Source of the DNA: Planctomycetaceae bacterium
GTDB taxonomy: Bacteria; Planctomycetota; Planctomycetia; Pirellulales; Pirellulaceae
Length of the DNA: 63,319 bases
Assembly (NCBI GenBank): GCA_007694185.1
Contig: RECD01000238.1
Coordinates: forward strand, 1 to 63,319
Reading direction: 5' to 3'
In this document: in pieces, positions 25,863-33,772 of the stretch
How the letters are laid out: each line of letters begins with the position of its first letter
Position numbering within the stretch: position 1 is the first letter of the stretch
Notes under the pieces: generated by a model
Told to the model about the DNA's origin: nothing
The model's database searches: none
The model's input: only the letters and a program-made list of their open reading frames with translations
Program-made: the position numbers and the translations under genes

Positions 25863-26840
25863 ATGGCTGCCCCTGTTTGGATGAGCCGAGTTTTGCTGGC
25901 CGCCGCCACATACAACTTGCTGTGGGGTGGCTGGGTCGTCTTGCGCCCGCTCGATCTGTTCCACTGGACCGGGGCAGACGAACCGCTTTATCCGGCGATC
26001 TGGCAATGCGTCGGGATGATCGTCGGCGTGTATGGGGTCGGTTACGCGATCGCGGCTCGAGACCCACTGCGGCATTGGCCGATCGTGCTGGTCGGATTGC
26101 TCGGCAAACTGCTCGGCCCGGTCGGTTTTTTGGCCCATTCATTCCTGATGGCGGAGGGGACGACCGGACGGTTGCCCTTTTCTTGGGGGTGGGTGATTGT
26201 CACCAACGATCTGATCTGGTGGGTTCCGTTCGCCGCGATACTGTACCAAACGGCTCGCCATCACCTGGCCCCCGCGGGCACTCGGTCGCTACGGTTGGCC
26301 GATGCGAATCGCCAAATTCGAGACCAGCATGGCGAATCGATCGAATCGCTGTCGCGGTCTCAGGACTGTTTACTCGTCTTCTTGCGGCACAGCGGCTGTA
26401 CCTTCTGCCGAGAGGCACTCGATGACCTGCGGAAGCAACGGCCGGAACTGGAACGCCGCGGCGTCCGGCCGATCTTGGTACACATGGCGGATGAGCCGAG
26501 CGGCCGGGATTTCTTTGCGACGTACGGTTTAGAGGATTGGTCGCGTGTCAGCGACCCGGACTGCACGCTGTACCGGGCCTACGGCTTGGGGCGAGGGCGG
26601 ATCGGCCAGTTGCTCGGTCCTGCCGTTTGGTGGCGAGGCTTTCGCGCGGCGATCTTGGCCGGGCATGCCGTCGGCCCTCCGGTTGGTGACGGATTTCAAA
26701 TGCCAGGCACTTTTTTGTTGCGGGATGGTAAGGTGATCGCCGAATACCGTCACAAAACCGCGGCGGACCGCCCTGATTACTGTGACCTGGCGAACCGGAC
26801 GCCTGCGGCCTCCCACGAGGTGGCCACGCCCCGGCCGTGA
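25863..26840 (+). CDS. Membrane protein fused to a SelL-like thioredoxin/AhpC-TSA_2 domain
   Basis: This is a 325-residue protein. Residues 1-140 hold about four hydrophobic helices (MSRVLLAAATYNLLWGGWVV, IWQCVGMIVGVYGVGYAI, WPIVLVGLLGKLLGPVGFL, VIVTNDLIWWVPFAAIL). Residues about 165-325 form a thioredoxin-fold domain with CxxC in FLRHSGCTFCREAL (Cys179 and Cys182), of the AhpC/TSA_2 type called SelL-related redox protein. QMPGTFLLRDGKVI is the cis-Pro strand. In the SelL group some members have selenocysteine at the redox motif; here both are Cys. The start at 25863 follows the Nudix stop by 21 bp. The redox domain is expected on the cytoplasmic or periplasmic face depending on helix number. 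A disulfide or peroxide-reducing role at the membrane is inferred. Confidence 0.78.
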   Translation: MAAPVWMSRVLLAAATYNLLWGGWVVLRPLDLFHWTGADEPLYPAIWQCVGMIVGVYGVGYAIAARDPLRHWPIVLVGLLGKLLGPVGFLAHSFLMAEGTTGRLPFSWGWVIVTNDLIWWVPFAAILYQTARHHLAPAGTRSLRLADANRQIRDQHGESIESLSRSQDCLLVFLRHSGCTFCREALDDLRKQRPELERRGVRPILVHMADEPSGRDFFATYGLEDWSRVSDPDCTLYRAYGLGRGRIGQLLGPAVWWRGFRAAILAGHAVGPPVGDGFQMPGTFLLRDGKVIAEYRHKTAADRPDYCDLANRTPAASHEVATPRP

Positions 26841-26885
26841 TGCTTTCTGTCTCTGCCACGACTTCCCGCAACCAAGCCGCGAACG

Positions 26886-27941
26886 ATGCCGTTGACGCAT
26901 GCTTTCGATTTCCTCAGCCGTCCCGAGTCGACCGGCGAAACGTTACCGTCGGTCGTGATCGTCATGGGCGGCGATAGCGCGCTGCGGGGTTGGGTCGTGG
27001 CCAAACTGATGGCTGACGCGGACGCGACGGTGGTCGAGGGAGCCGGCACGAGGTGGGTCGATCTGAAGGACGAGTTGTCGACGGCGTCGTTGTTCTCGAT
27101 GGGGGAGTTGCGTACCGTCGTCGTCCGTGGCGGCGATCCGTTGGTCAAAGATTTTCGGGCGGAGCTGGAACAGCATCTCGCGAAACCGGGGTCGGCCAGT
27201 CGCTTGATCCTGGAACTCGAGCAGTTGCCTGGCAATACCCGACTCTACAAGGCGGCCGAAAAGGATCACCTGCTGATCGGCTGCTCCGCGCCACAAATCG
27301 CGATGGGACGCAACACTCAGCCGGACCTGCCTCGGATCCGCAAGTTCCTGATCGAGACAATCGCACCGAAATACCAGACCGGCTTGACCGAAGGGGCCGC
27401 GACCGCGTTGATCGAAATGCTCGGCGACCACCTCGGGATGCTCGACAGCGAGATCGCCAGGTTGGCGGTCCATCTGAAGGTCGGCGAGACGATCACCGAG
27501 CCGTTGGTCCGGGACGTTGTTGCCGGCTGGATCGGCAAAACGATGTGGGAAATCAACGACGCGGCGGCCGGCGGAAATGCGTCCGAAGCCCTCCGACACC
27601 TCGACAAGCTGCTGATCGGCGGTCAGGCGCCGCTGGCGTTGTTGCCGCAACTCGCCTGGGCCCTGCGGAGGCTCGGGATGGCCACCGCCGTCGTCGATCA
27701 ACTCGAAGCAACGGGCGCTAGGCCACAGCCGCAGGACGGGTTGAAGGGGGTCGCGTTCAAGGGACGGCCTGAAGATTTCAAGCGGGCGGAAAGTCAAATG
27801 CGGCAATTGGGGCGCGACCGTGCCCGACAGCTTTTGACTTGGTTGCTGGAAGCCGATCTGAAGCTAAAAGGGAGCCACAGCGCGGCCCCCCGAGACCGAT
27901 GGGTGCTCGAGGAACTGGTCTGCAAGCTCGCCCGTCGCTGA
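26886..27941 (+). CDS. holA: DNA polymerase III subunit delta
   Basis: This is a 351-residue clamp-loader subunit that opens the sliding clamp. HolA proteins are weakly conserved. Here the order of features fits: an N-terminal Rossmann-like AAA+ domain (VVIVMGGDSALRGWVVAKLM, then LRTVVVRGGDPLVKDF), a central lid region (GAATALIEMLGDHLGMLDSEIARLAVHL) and a C-terminal helical collar (LIGGQAPLALLPQLAWALRR, ending RDRWVLEELVCKLARR). The usual length is about 340. The ATG at 26886 lies 45 bp after the preceding gene on the same strand. It is convergent with kdgK, 32 bp between the stops. Confidence 0.87.
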   Translation: MPLTHAFDFLSRPESTGETLPSVVIVMGGDSALRGWVVAKLMADADATVVEGAGTRWVDLKDELSTASLFSMGELRTVVVRGGDPLVKDFRAELEQHLAKPGSASRLILELEQLPGNTRLYKAAEKDHLLIGCSAPQIAMGRNTQPDLPRIRKFLIETIAPKYQTGLTEGAATALIEMLGDHLGMLDSEIARLAVHLKVGETITEPLVRDVVAGWIGKTMWEINDAAAGGNASEALRHLDKLLIGGQAPLALLPQLAWALRRLGMATAVVDQLEATGARPQPQDGLKGVAFKGRPEDFKRAESQMRQLGRDRARQLLTWLLEADLKLKGSHSAAPRDRWVLEELVCKLARR

Positions 27942-27973
27942 ACCGAGTTGCGGCGCACGCCTGGCGGCTGAGT

Positions 27974-29068
27974 TCAGCGTTGGACGCGCCCCGAGGCGTC
28001 TCCCGCTACCAACGCTTCGATCTCGGCACGGGTCGAGAAATGAAAGTCGCCGTAAACCGAATGGGCTAAGCAAAACGCCGCGGTCGCGAAGGAGAGCGCC
28101 CGATCAGGCGAAGACCACTCGGGGGTGGTGAGCCCAAACAGCAAGCCGGCGGTGAACGCGTCACCGGTACCGATCCGGTCGACCATCTGGTCGATCTCGT
28201 AAGCCCCACGCCAAACGTCTGCCTCCTCGGTGCCGCCGGGGGCGGCGTGAACCGCGTCGGTGGCTCGGTCCCAAAGCATGCCTCCGAGCTGATGGCGAGA
28301 CGCGGAGCGACTTCGGCGAACCGTGCTGGCGACCCAATTGAGCCGAGAATGGCGTGCGGCAAGTTCCTTGGCGACTCGAGCGAAAGCGGGCCGAGGGTCG
28401 TTGCCACCGAGATCGGGCTGAGGGTGGCCCAGCAATTCGCCGATCTCATCCGTCCCGGCCACCAACAGGTCGAGCGAGGGGAGCAGTTTGGCGATCGTCC
28501 GGATCGCCAGTTCCCTGGGTGGTACAGCCGGGTCCCAACGCCACAGCTTGCCACGGTAGTTGAAATCGCACACCACCCGCACGCCACGCCGAACCGCCTG
28601 TTCGACCGCGACCCGGGTCAATTCGCTTCCGATCGCGGAAATGGCGGGGGTGATGCCGGAGATCACCAGCCACTGGGCATCGGCAAAGATCGCGTCCCAG
28701 TCGTACGCCTCCGGAGGGGTGATCGCCACCGCCGACCCCTCGCGATCGTAAATCACCTGAGTCGGTCGCTGATTCGCGCCGGCTTCGAGGAAATATAATC
28801 CCAAACGACCGGTCGGGGTGCGGATGATTTGCCGGGTATCGACGCCGACGGCTCGCAGCGTCGCGACGCACGCGTCGGCGATCGCGTGGTCCGGCAAGGC
28901 GGTTACGAATGCGGCTTCGCCCCCCAAGTGGGCGATCGACATCGCCACCGATGCCTCTGCGCCGGCAAACAGCACCTCCAGCGAACCCGGCATGCACTGG
29001 CCCAATCGCAAAAAGCCGGGGGATGAAAAACGGGCCATGATCTCGCCCAACGCCACCACTCGGCTCAT
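27974..29068 (-). CDS. kdgK: PfkB-family sugar kinase, probable 2-dehydro-3-deoxygluconokinase
   Basis: This is a 364-residue ribokinase-family kinase. The N-terminus VVALGEIMARFSSPGFLRL and FAGAEASVAMSIAHLGG are the KDG-kinase version of PfkB signature 1. DRIGTGDAFTAGLLFGL is signature 2, with the catalytic Asp in GTGDAF. VCDFNYRGKLW is the typical DxNxR block of KdgK. It should phosphorylate 2-dehydro-3-deoxygluconate to KDPG. The start ATG at 29068 overlaps the stop of the upstream aldolase gene by four bases (ATGA), and that aldolase would split the product into pyruvate and glyceraldehyde 3-phosphate. The two form a compact module of uronate/Entner-Doudoroff catabolism. It is slightly longer than usual (about 310-340). 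Confidence 0.87.
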   Translation of the reverse strand: MSRVVALGEIMARFSSPGFLRLGQCMPGSLEVLFAGAEASVAMSIAHLGGEAAFVTALPDHAIADACVATLRAVGVDTRQIIRTPTGRLGLYFLEAGANQRPTQVIYDREGSAVAITPPEAYDWDAIFADAQWLVISGITPAISAIGSELTRVAVEQAVRRGVRVVCDFNYRGKLWRWDPAVPPRELAIRTIAKLLPSLDLLVAGTDEIGELLGHPQPDLGGNDPRPAFARVAKELAARHSRLNWVASTVRRSRSASRHQLGGMLWDRATDAVHAAPGGTEEADVWRGAYEIDQMVDRIGTGDAFTAGLLFGLTTPEWSSPDRALSFATAAFCLAHSVYGDFHFSTRAEIEALVAGDASGRVQR

Positions 29069-29781
29069 CGTCCTTCCTCGGTTTGGTCGTCGTCGGTGCG
29101 GGCCTGCCGGACACACGCCATCGCGGCAGCGGCCCGTCGCGTGATCTCCGCCCAATCGCCGGCGGCGATCCGGTCACGGGGGGCGATCCAGGAGCCGCCG
29201 ATCGCGCGGACCAGCGGGTCTCGCAGGTAGCACGCCGCGTTGGTGGCGTCGATTCCACCCAGCGGGATGAAGTCGATCCCCAAATGGGTGAACGGCGCCG
29301 CGATGCTCCGCAAGGTGACCAAGCCGCCGGACGGTTCCGCCGGAAAAAATTTGAGCGTTCGGCACCCGAGTTCGATCGCCCGTTCGATGTCGCTCGGTGT
29401 GCAGACCCCGGGAGCGAAAGGGAGCCCATGCTCGCGGGCGGCGTTGACGGTCGTCGGGTTGGTGCCCGGAGCGACACCGAACTGCCCTCCCGCGGCCAGT
29501 GTTTGGCGGACCTGATTCGCCGTCAGGATCGTACCGACGCCGACCAGCATTTCCGGGACGGCGTCGCGGATCCGCCGCACCGCTTCCAAAGCGGTTGGCG
29601 TTCGCAGTGTCAGTTCGATCCCGTCGATTCCGCCACTTTGAAGGGCTTGGGCCAGCGGGATCGCGTCGGCCAAGTCCTCGATCACGAGAACCGCGATCAC
29701 GCCCACGCGACCAACGCGATCGGCAAGTTCCCAGGACAAGGCAGGCGCGATGGGCTGGTCGGTCAGTTCCGGGTCGGTCAT
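29065..29781 (-). CDS. eda: 2-dehydro-3-deoxyphosphogluconate aldolase / 4-hydroxy-2-oxoglutarate aldolase
   Basis: This is a 238-residue class I aldolase. GIELTLRTPTALEAV carries the catalytic Glu and the RTP phosphate/carboxylate motif. VGVGTILTANQV and FGVAPGTNPTTV are the barrel strands. LGCRTLKFFPAEPSGG holds the Schiff-base Lys. FIPLGGIDATNAACYL is the final phosphate-binding loop. It cleaves KDPG to pyruvate and glyceraldehyde 3-phosphate. The ATG at 29781 is used; the frame continues upstream but without family character. It is the first gene of the eda-kdgK pair. The first 25 residues extend beyond the usual family start. Confidence 0.92.
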   Translation of the reverse strand: MTDPELTDQPIAPALSWELADRVGRVGVIAVLVIEDLADAIPLAQALQSGGIDGIELTLRTPTALEAVRRIRDAVPEMLVGVGTILTANQVRQTLAAGGQFGVAPGTNPTTVNAAREHGLPFAPGVCTPSDIERAIELGCRTLKFFPAEPSGGLVTLRSIAAPFTHLGIDFIPLGGIDATNAACYLRDPLVRAIGGSWIAPRDRIAAGDWAEITRRAAAAMACVRQARTDDDQTEEGR

Positions 29782-30136
29782 GTCGGTTCGGCTTTGCTTG
29801 GAATCCGTTGGGTTCGTCCTGGCGGTCGATCGGCCGAAGGGGAGGTCCAATCGGGGCACTCGTCGCTGCCGCTTGGCGCCACCTCCGCCGGGCGAACGCT
29901 CACGTTAGCACGATCCTGGTCCACGAAAACCCGGGAGGTCAGGCCGAATTTCCGACCCGTCGGCGCTGCGGCGTGAAATCTTGCTCTGAATGTGGCGGTC
30001 GACAAGCCGGTACACTGAAGCGGGACAGCCAATCGTTTGCCGGCGGTGACTTGTGTTCCACGCACCGGTCGTCAAGCTGGGCTGCCCCGCCGCTCGCGTT
30101 TTCACTTCATCCTCGGATCTTGGGAGCTACCTGAAC
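29782..30136. other. Divergent intergenic region between eda and queD
   Basis: No gene is supported here. The region must hold the promoters of the leftward eda-kdgK pair and the rightward queD gene. I see no clear -35/-10 pair. GGGAG at 30122-30126 is the likely ribosome binding site for queD. Confidence 0.45.
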
Positions 30137-30637
30137 GTGCCGCTTCGAATCATGCGTCGGATCACCTTTTGTGCCGGCCATCGGCTGCTCGGTCACGACG
30201 GCAAATGCAAAAACCTGCACGGCCACAACTACGTCGTCGAGTTTCATGTTGTCGGCGAGCGGCAAGACGAGATCGGTCGGGTGATCGACTTCAAGCTGTT
30301 GAAGGAAAAATGCAAGGGCTGGATCGATGAGCACTGGGATCATGCCTTCGTGCTGTGGGACCAGGACCATAACGCTCTGGAAGCCGTGCGTCACTGCGAG
30401 CCGCACCGGATTTACGAATTGCCGTACAACCCGACCGCCGAAAACATGGCGCGGTACCTGTTGGAAGTGGCTTGTCCGCAGATCCTGGACGGCACCGGCG
30501 CGACCGCTGACAAGATCGTGGTTTGGGAATCGGAGGAGAGTTACGCCGAGGTGACGCGGGATTCCTTTGTCGAACCATCGGGTGGGAAGCAGTCGACGGG
30601 GGGCCGAGCGGTCCTGTCGGCGGGTTCAACCCGTTGA
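30137..30637 (+). CDS. queD: 6-carboxytetrahydropterin synthase / PTPS-family protein
   Basis: This is a 166-residue T-fold enzyme. FCAGHRLLG and CKNLHGHNYVVEFHV provide the three zinc-binding His residues, and the Cys of CKNLHGH is the catalytic thiol of 6-carboxytetrahydropterin synthase. WDHAFVLWDQD, YNPTAENMARYLLE and VVWESEESYAEV complete the family pattern. I chose the GTG at 30137 because GGGAG lies at 30122-30126, about ten bases upstream. The ATG at 30152 has no such site and would cut five residues close to the first beta strand. QueD makes the queuosine/7-deazaguanine precursor, but some PTPS-family members serve folate synthesis instead, and no queC, queE or queF is in the window. 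Confidence 0.87.
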   Translation: MPLRIMRRITFCAGHRLLGHDGKCKNLHGHNYVVEFHVVGERQDEIGRVIDFKLLKEKCKGWIDEHWDHAFVLWDQDHNALEAVRHCEPHRIYELPYNPTAENMARYLLEVACPQILDGTGATADKIVVWESEESYAEVTRDSFVEPSGGKQSTGGRAVLSAGSTR

Positions 30638-30796
30638 GCCGCGCCTTTGCCGGTCGATTCCGGCTGCCCCGTGTTACCAGTCGCTGATTTGGGCGGCGTC
30701 TGGAGTGCTAGTGCTGCTGAGTCACCTCGTTTCCGTGGCCGGTTGGTTCCGGCCGGTGGGAAGTTTGCCGGAGCGGGTGATCGGAATGGGCTTGCG

Positions 30797-31729
30797 TCAG
30801 AACTGCTTGCGGAGCAACCGTCCGACCGCGGTCCGACGAAACTTCAACGCCGCCATCCTGGACGCCTCGTCATGATTGTCGGAGGGAACGCTGCGGTGAA
30901 GGGTCAGCACATGTCGGGATGCCAGCATCGGAACTAAGCTGGCGATCAGGTACCGAATGGCGGGCTCACGTGCGGGCAAATCTTCGGCGAGGCCCTCGAT
31001 GTCGCCGAGGATCGCCTGGTGAGTTGTCATCACGTGGACGTCCGGATCGCTCAACCACAGGTCGGATGTGGCCAGTGGGACGCCGCCGCCGGGGGCGATC
31101 AACAGGTAACGACGGATGTCAAGGTGGAACATCGCCGCCGATTCTTGGGGGGACATCTTGGTGACGGCCGTTTGCTCGATCCGGGTGCCGCGGCGTAACT
31201 GCAACGCTTCGCGATTGACCGGCGGGCGAAAATCGGAAGTGTTTACCTCCCACTTGTCGATCCGCTGAAGTTCCTCGAAACCGGCTTCTTCCAGCAATAG
31301 GTTGGTTCGGTCATCGGCGACATCGATCCCGATGCCCTGCCCGACCGGATCGAGGCCTTGATAGCCCCACCGAGATTCGGGGTTGATTCCGGCTACCAGC
31401 GTCGTCATGCCGGCCGTCACGACTCGCTGTTGGGTAGCAGCCAGCAATTGGACGGCCGCCATTTCACCCTGCGTGGACGTGTCAAAGCAAAACGCTGTCA
31501 AGCAAGCCGTCCGTCTGGGATCGGGAAACCAGTGACACCAAGCCACGGGAAGGTTGTCCCAGGTTGCCACCAACAACCGTTCGGGAAGGAAGAAATGTCG
31601 CGAGGCGATCGCTTGCTCCCAGATCGTCGCCGTCACCGCGGGAGCCGAGCGGAACGCCGCGTGGTGGATCACCCACAGCATGGCCAGACGCGGGACATCG
31701 GAGTTGCAAAATGGGCGAATGGCGAGCAT
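30797..31729 (-). CDS. GNAT-like N-acetyltransferase family protein
   Basis: This is a 310-residue protein that looks like two degenerate GNAT domains in tandem. The first begins MLAIRPFCNSDVPRLAMLW, with LLVATWDNLPVAWCHW as the beta strands that follow. AGINPESRWGYQGLDPVGQGIGI and EEAGFEELQRIDKWEV resemble the acetyl-CoA-binding and C-terminal parts of a GNAT fold. The second half (about 160-310) is less recognisable. No substrate can be inferred. It stands alone on the minus strand, between convergent queD and the divergent oxidase-like gene 240 bp away. The fold assignment is moderate because the Q/RxxGxG/A loop is not sharp. Confidence 0.6.
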   Translation of the reverse strand: MLAIRPFCNSDVPRLAMLWVIHHAAFRSAPAVTATIWEQAIASRHFFLPERLLVATWDNLPVAWCHWFPDPRRTACLTAFCFDTSTQGEMAAVQLLAATQQRVVTAGMTTLVAGINPESRWGYQGLDPVGQGIGIDVADDRTNLLLEEAGFEELQRIDKWEVNTSDFRPPVNREALQLRRGTRIEQTAVTKMSPQESAAMFHLDIRRYLLIAPGGGVPLATSDLWLSDPDVHVMTTHQAILGDIEGLAEDLPAREPAIRYLIASLVPMLASRHVLTLHRSVPSDNHDEASRMAALKFRRTAVGRLLRKQF

Positions 31730-31969
31730 GGCCGATGGGTCGAACCGGATCGACGGTTGACGGAACGCCGGCGGCGGCGGTTAACTGGTCATGTTGGAGG
31801 GGCCGAGCGAACCGCATGGCGCCGGGGACGCGATCGCGAACCTCGGGGGCGTGAGTTGGAGCGGCGAAACGGACACCCTTTCCGAACACGTTAATCCCGT
31901 TTCCAGTCGGCGGGAAGTGCCTCCGCAACCGCCGAATCCCATCCGTTTCCGAATCGGCCTGATTTCCTG

Positions 31970-32563
31970 ATGTTCCGATCCAGTACCGCCGCGATTCTGC
32001 CGAACGACCATCGCGCCCATCAGGGCGGTTGGCTGTTCCTGGCGATGCTGTTGGTTTTTTTCCTTGCCAGCCTGTTGCTGTATGGCATCTATGTGCTCAC
32101 TCGCCAGGACGACCCCTATCGTTCGGCGCCGCTGCCGGTGGCATTCCTGGCCAGTTCCGGGTTGCTGATCGCGATCAGCGCGATGTTGCACCGGGCAACT
32201 TTTGCGGTCCGGCGTGACCACTGGGGTAAGACGACGACGCTACTCGCCGGCAGCGGTCTGCTCGCGATCGTATTCCTCGGCATTCAAGTCGTGGCGATGC
32301 TGCAGATGCTCCAAGAGACCGCTGTCGTCGCGGGGTACGGCCGGGGGGTCGTCGGGATGGTGATCGTCCTGGCGATCCTGCACGGGCTGCATGTCGCTGG
32401 CGGGGTGGTCGCTTTGGGCATCATCACGGCCCGTTCCGCCGTCGGCAAGTACGATCACGAGCGTCATTTTGCGGTCGATTTTTCCGCTAGGTATTGGCAC
32501 TTTCTCGATCTGATTTGGCTACTGATGTTGGCCGCCTTTTGGGGAACTACCGGAGGCTTCTGA
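31970..32563 (+). CDS. Cytochrome c oxidase subunit III-like membrane protein
   Basis: This is a 197-residue protein with five hydrophobic helices (WLFLAMLLVFFLASLLLYGI, PVAFLASSGLLIAISAML, TLLAGSGLLAIVFLGIQVVA, VVGMVIVLAILHGLHVAGGV, FLDLIWLLMLAAFWG). The last helix with RYWHFLDLIWL, preceded by LHGLHVAGG, is the hallmark of heme-copper oxidase subunit III. It is short, as in bacterial five-helix forms. No oxidase subunit I or II, assembly factor or cytochrome gene is adjacent, so it may serve an oxidase coded elsewhere or be an orphan paralogue. Its stop is 191 bp from the stop of the convergent trmB. Confidence 0.8.
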   Translation: MFRSSTAAILPNDHRAHQGGWLFLAMLLVFFLASLLLYGIYVLTRQDDPYRSAPLPVAFLASSGLLIAISAMLHRATFAVRRDHWGKTTTLLAGSGLLAIVFLGIQVVAMLQMLQETAVVAGYGRGVVGMVIVLAILHGLHVAGGVVALGIITARSAVGKYDHERHFAVDFSARYWHFLDLIWLLMLAAFWGTTGGF

Positions 32564-32754
32564 TCCGGTTGCCCTCGCGGCCCAAACAGAAACGTCCGCT
32601 GCCCGCCCCGCGCGGCACCCGATCAATTGGCGAGCCCCTCGGTCCTGTGGCGGGTGACCCCGGGGGACTGGTGTCGCTCGGCTCACGACGGGGGACATTG
32701 CGTCGGGGCTGAGGACAGTCCGATCTGGAGGCCCGGCTTTTCTCGCGAATCGAA

Positions 32755-33483
32755 TCAAACCAGTCCGGTTGCTGCGGCAACCTCAGCGGTGGTGTTGTCG
32801 TTCTCCCCGGGAGGTAACCGCCATTTCACGTAGCGGACCCGATAGACCGGGATTCGGTGCAGGCGGCTGCGGCGATCAAAATGGGTCCGATAGGATTCGC
32901 CGGCGGTTTTGTCGCCGACGTCCAAGCCTTCCGTCTCGGGCTCTTCCGGGATCGGCGGCCCGAACTCTGGCAGTTCGGCGGCGATCATTTCGATCGCCGA
33001 TTCGAAATATTCCAGCACGTCGGTCCAGAAGTGAAAGCTCCCGCCAGGAACCAGTGTCCGGTGGATGTGTCGAACCGAGGTCGGATTGACCACCCGCCGT
33101 TTTTTGTGCTTTTTCTTCCACCAAGGATCGGGGAAGTAGACGTGAACCGCCTCGAGTGATCCGTCCGGGATCGACCGCTGCAGCAACGGTTCGGCATCCC
33201 CCGCGACCATCATCGCGTTGGTTCGCTCGGACTTAGCCAACCGGGCGGCGGCATGGGCAGCATAAGCCTGGGCGATCTCGACCCCCAGAAACAGGTGATC
33301 AGGCCGTCGTCCCGATGCGGTCTCCAGAAACAGCCCTTTGCCCGAACCGATTTCGAGTTCCAAGGGGCGGTCCTCGCCGAACAGCGATTCGCCGGTTAGC
33401 GATGTGGGGAGTTCGTCACTCCGCTTCAGATATCGGTCCAGAGCGAAGTTCGCGGCAGGGCGGCTGAGTTGACGGCGAGCCAT
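32755..33483 (-). CDS. trmB: tRNA (guanine-N7-)-methyltransferase
   Basis: This is a 242-residue SAM-dependent methyltransferase that modifies G46 in the tRNA variable loop. LELEIGSGKGLFLE is the SAM-binding motif I and FLGVEIAQAYA is motif II. VHVYFPDPWWKKKHKKRRVV is the TrmB-specific catalytic and tRNA-binding block. SFHFWTDVLEYFE follows as expected. The length is near that of typical TrmB (about 220-240). It is transcribed away from the hemD-hemE gene, with 289 bp between starts and no gene in that gap. Confidence 0.94.
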   Translation of the reverse strand: MARRQLSRPAANFALDRYLKRSDELPTSLTGESLFGEDRPLELEIGSGKGLFLETASGRRPDHLFLGVEIAQAYAAHAAARLAKSERTNAMMVAGDAEPLLQRSIPDGSLEAVHVYFPDPWWKKKHKKRRVVNPTSVRHIHRTLVPGGSFHFWTDVLEYFESAIEMIAAELPEFGPPIPEEPETEGLDVGDKTAGESYRTHFDRRSRLHRIPVYRVRYVKWRLPPGENDNTTAEVAAATGLV

Positions 33484-33772
33484 GGGCGGAAGCGGGGCGT
33501 TGCAGGAGGGTCGGCGAAAGCAAGCCGAATCGCGGTGATGGTGACGGACGCGGCGCGGCCGTCGATCGTAGCCCGGTCTGGGCGATTCGACCAGCGACGG
33601 AGCGAAGCGGCAACCAGCCCGCTACCCGTCGGCGACGCCGCGTGGGTACCATGAGCCGACCGGAGGTGGCGATCGAAACGGCGGCTTGAGTCCCCCGCGG
33701 TCGCGACCCGCTCCCCTCATTCGGACACCCCAACCGGGTTCTTGCGAGACCCCGTCCGTAGAGTTTTTGTGC

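Noticed and set aside
32694-32745. gaggacagtccg, resembling the start of RNase P RNA
   Set aside because: The other conserved RNase P blocks do not follow, and the stretch is too short before trmB; judged coincidental.
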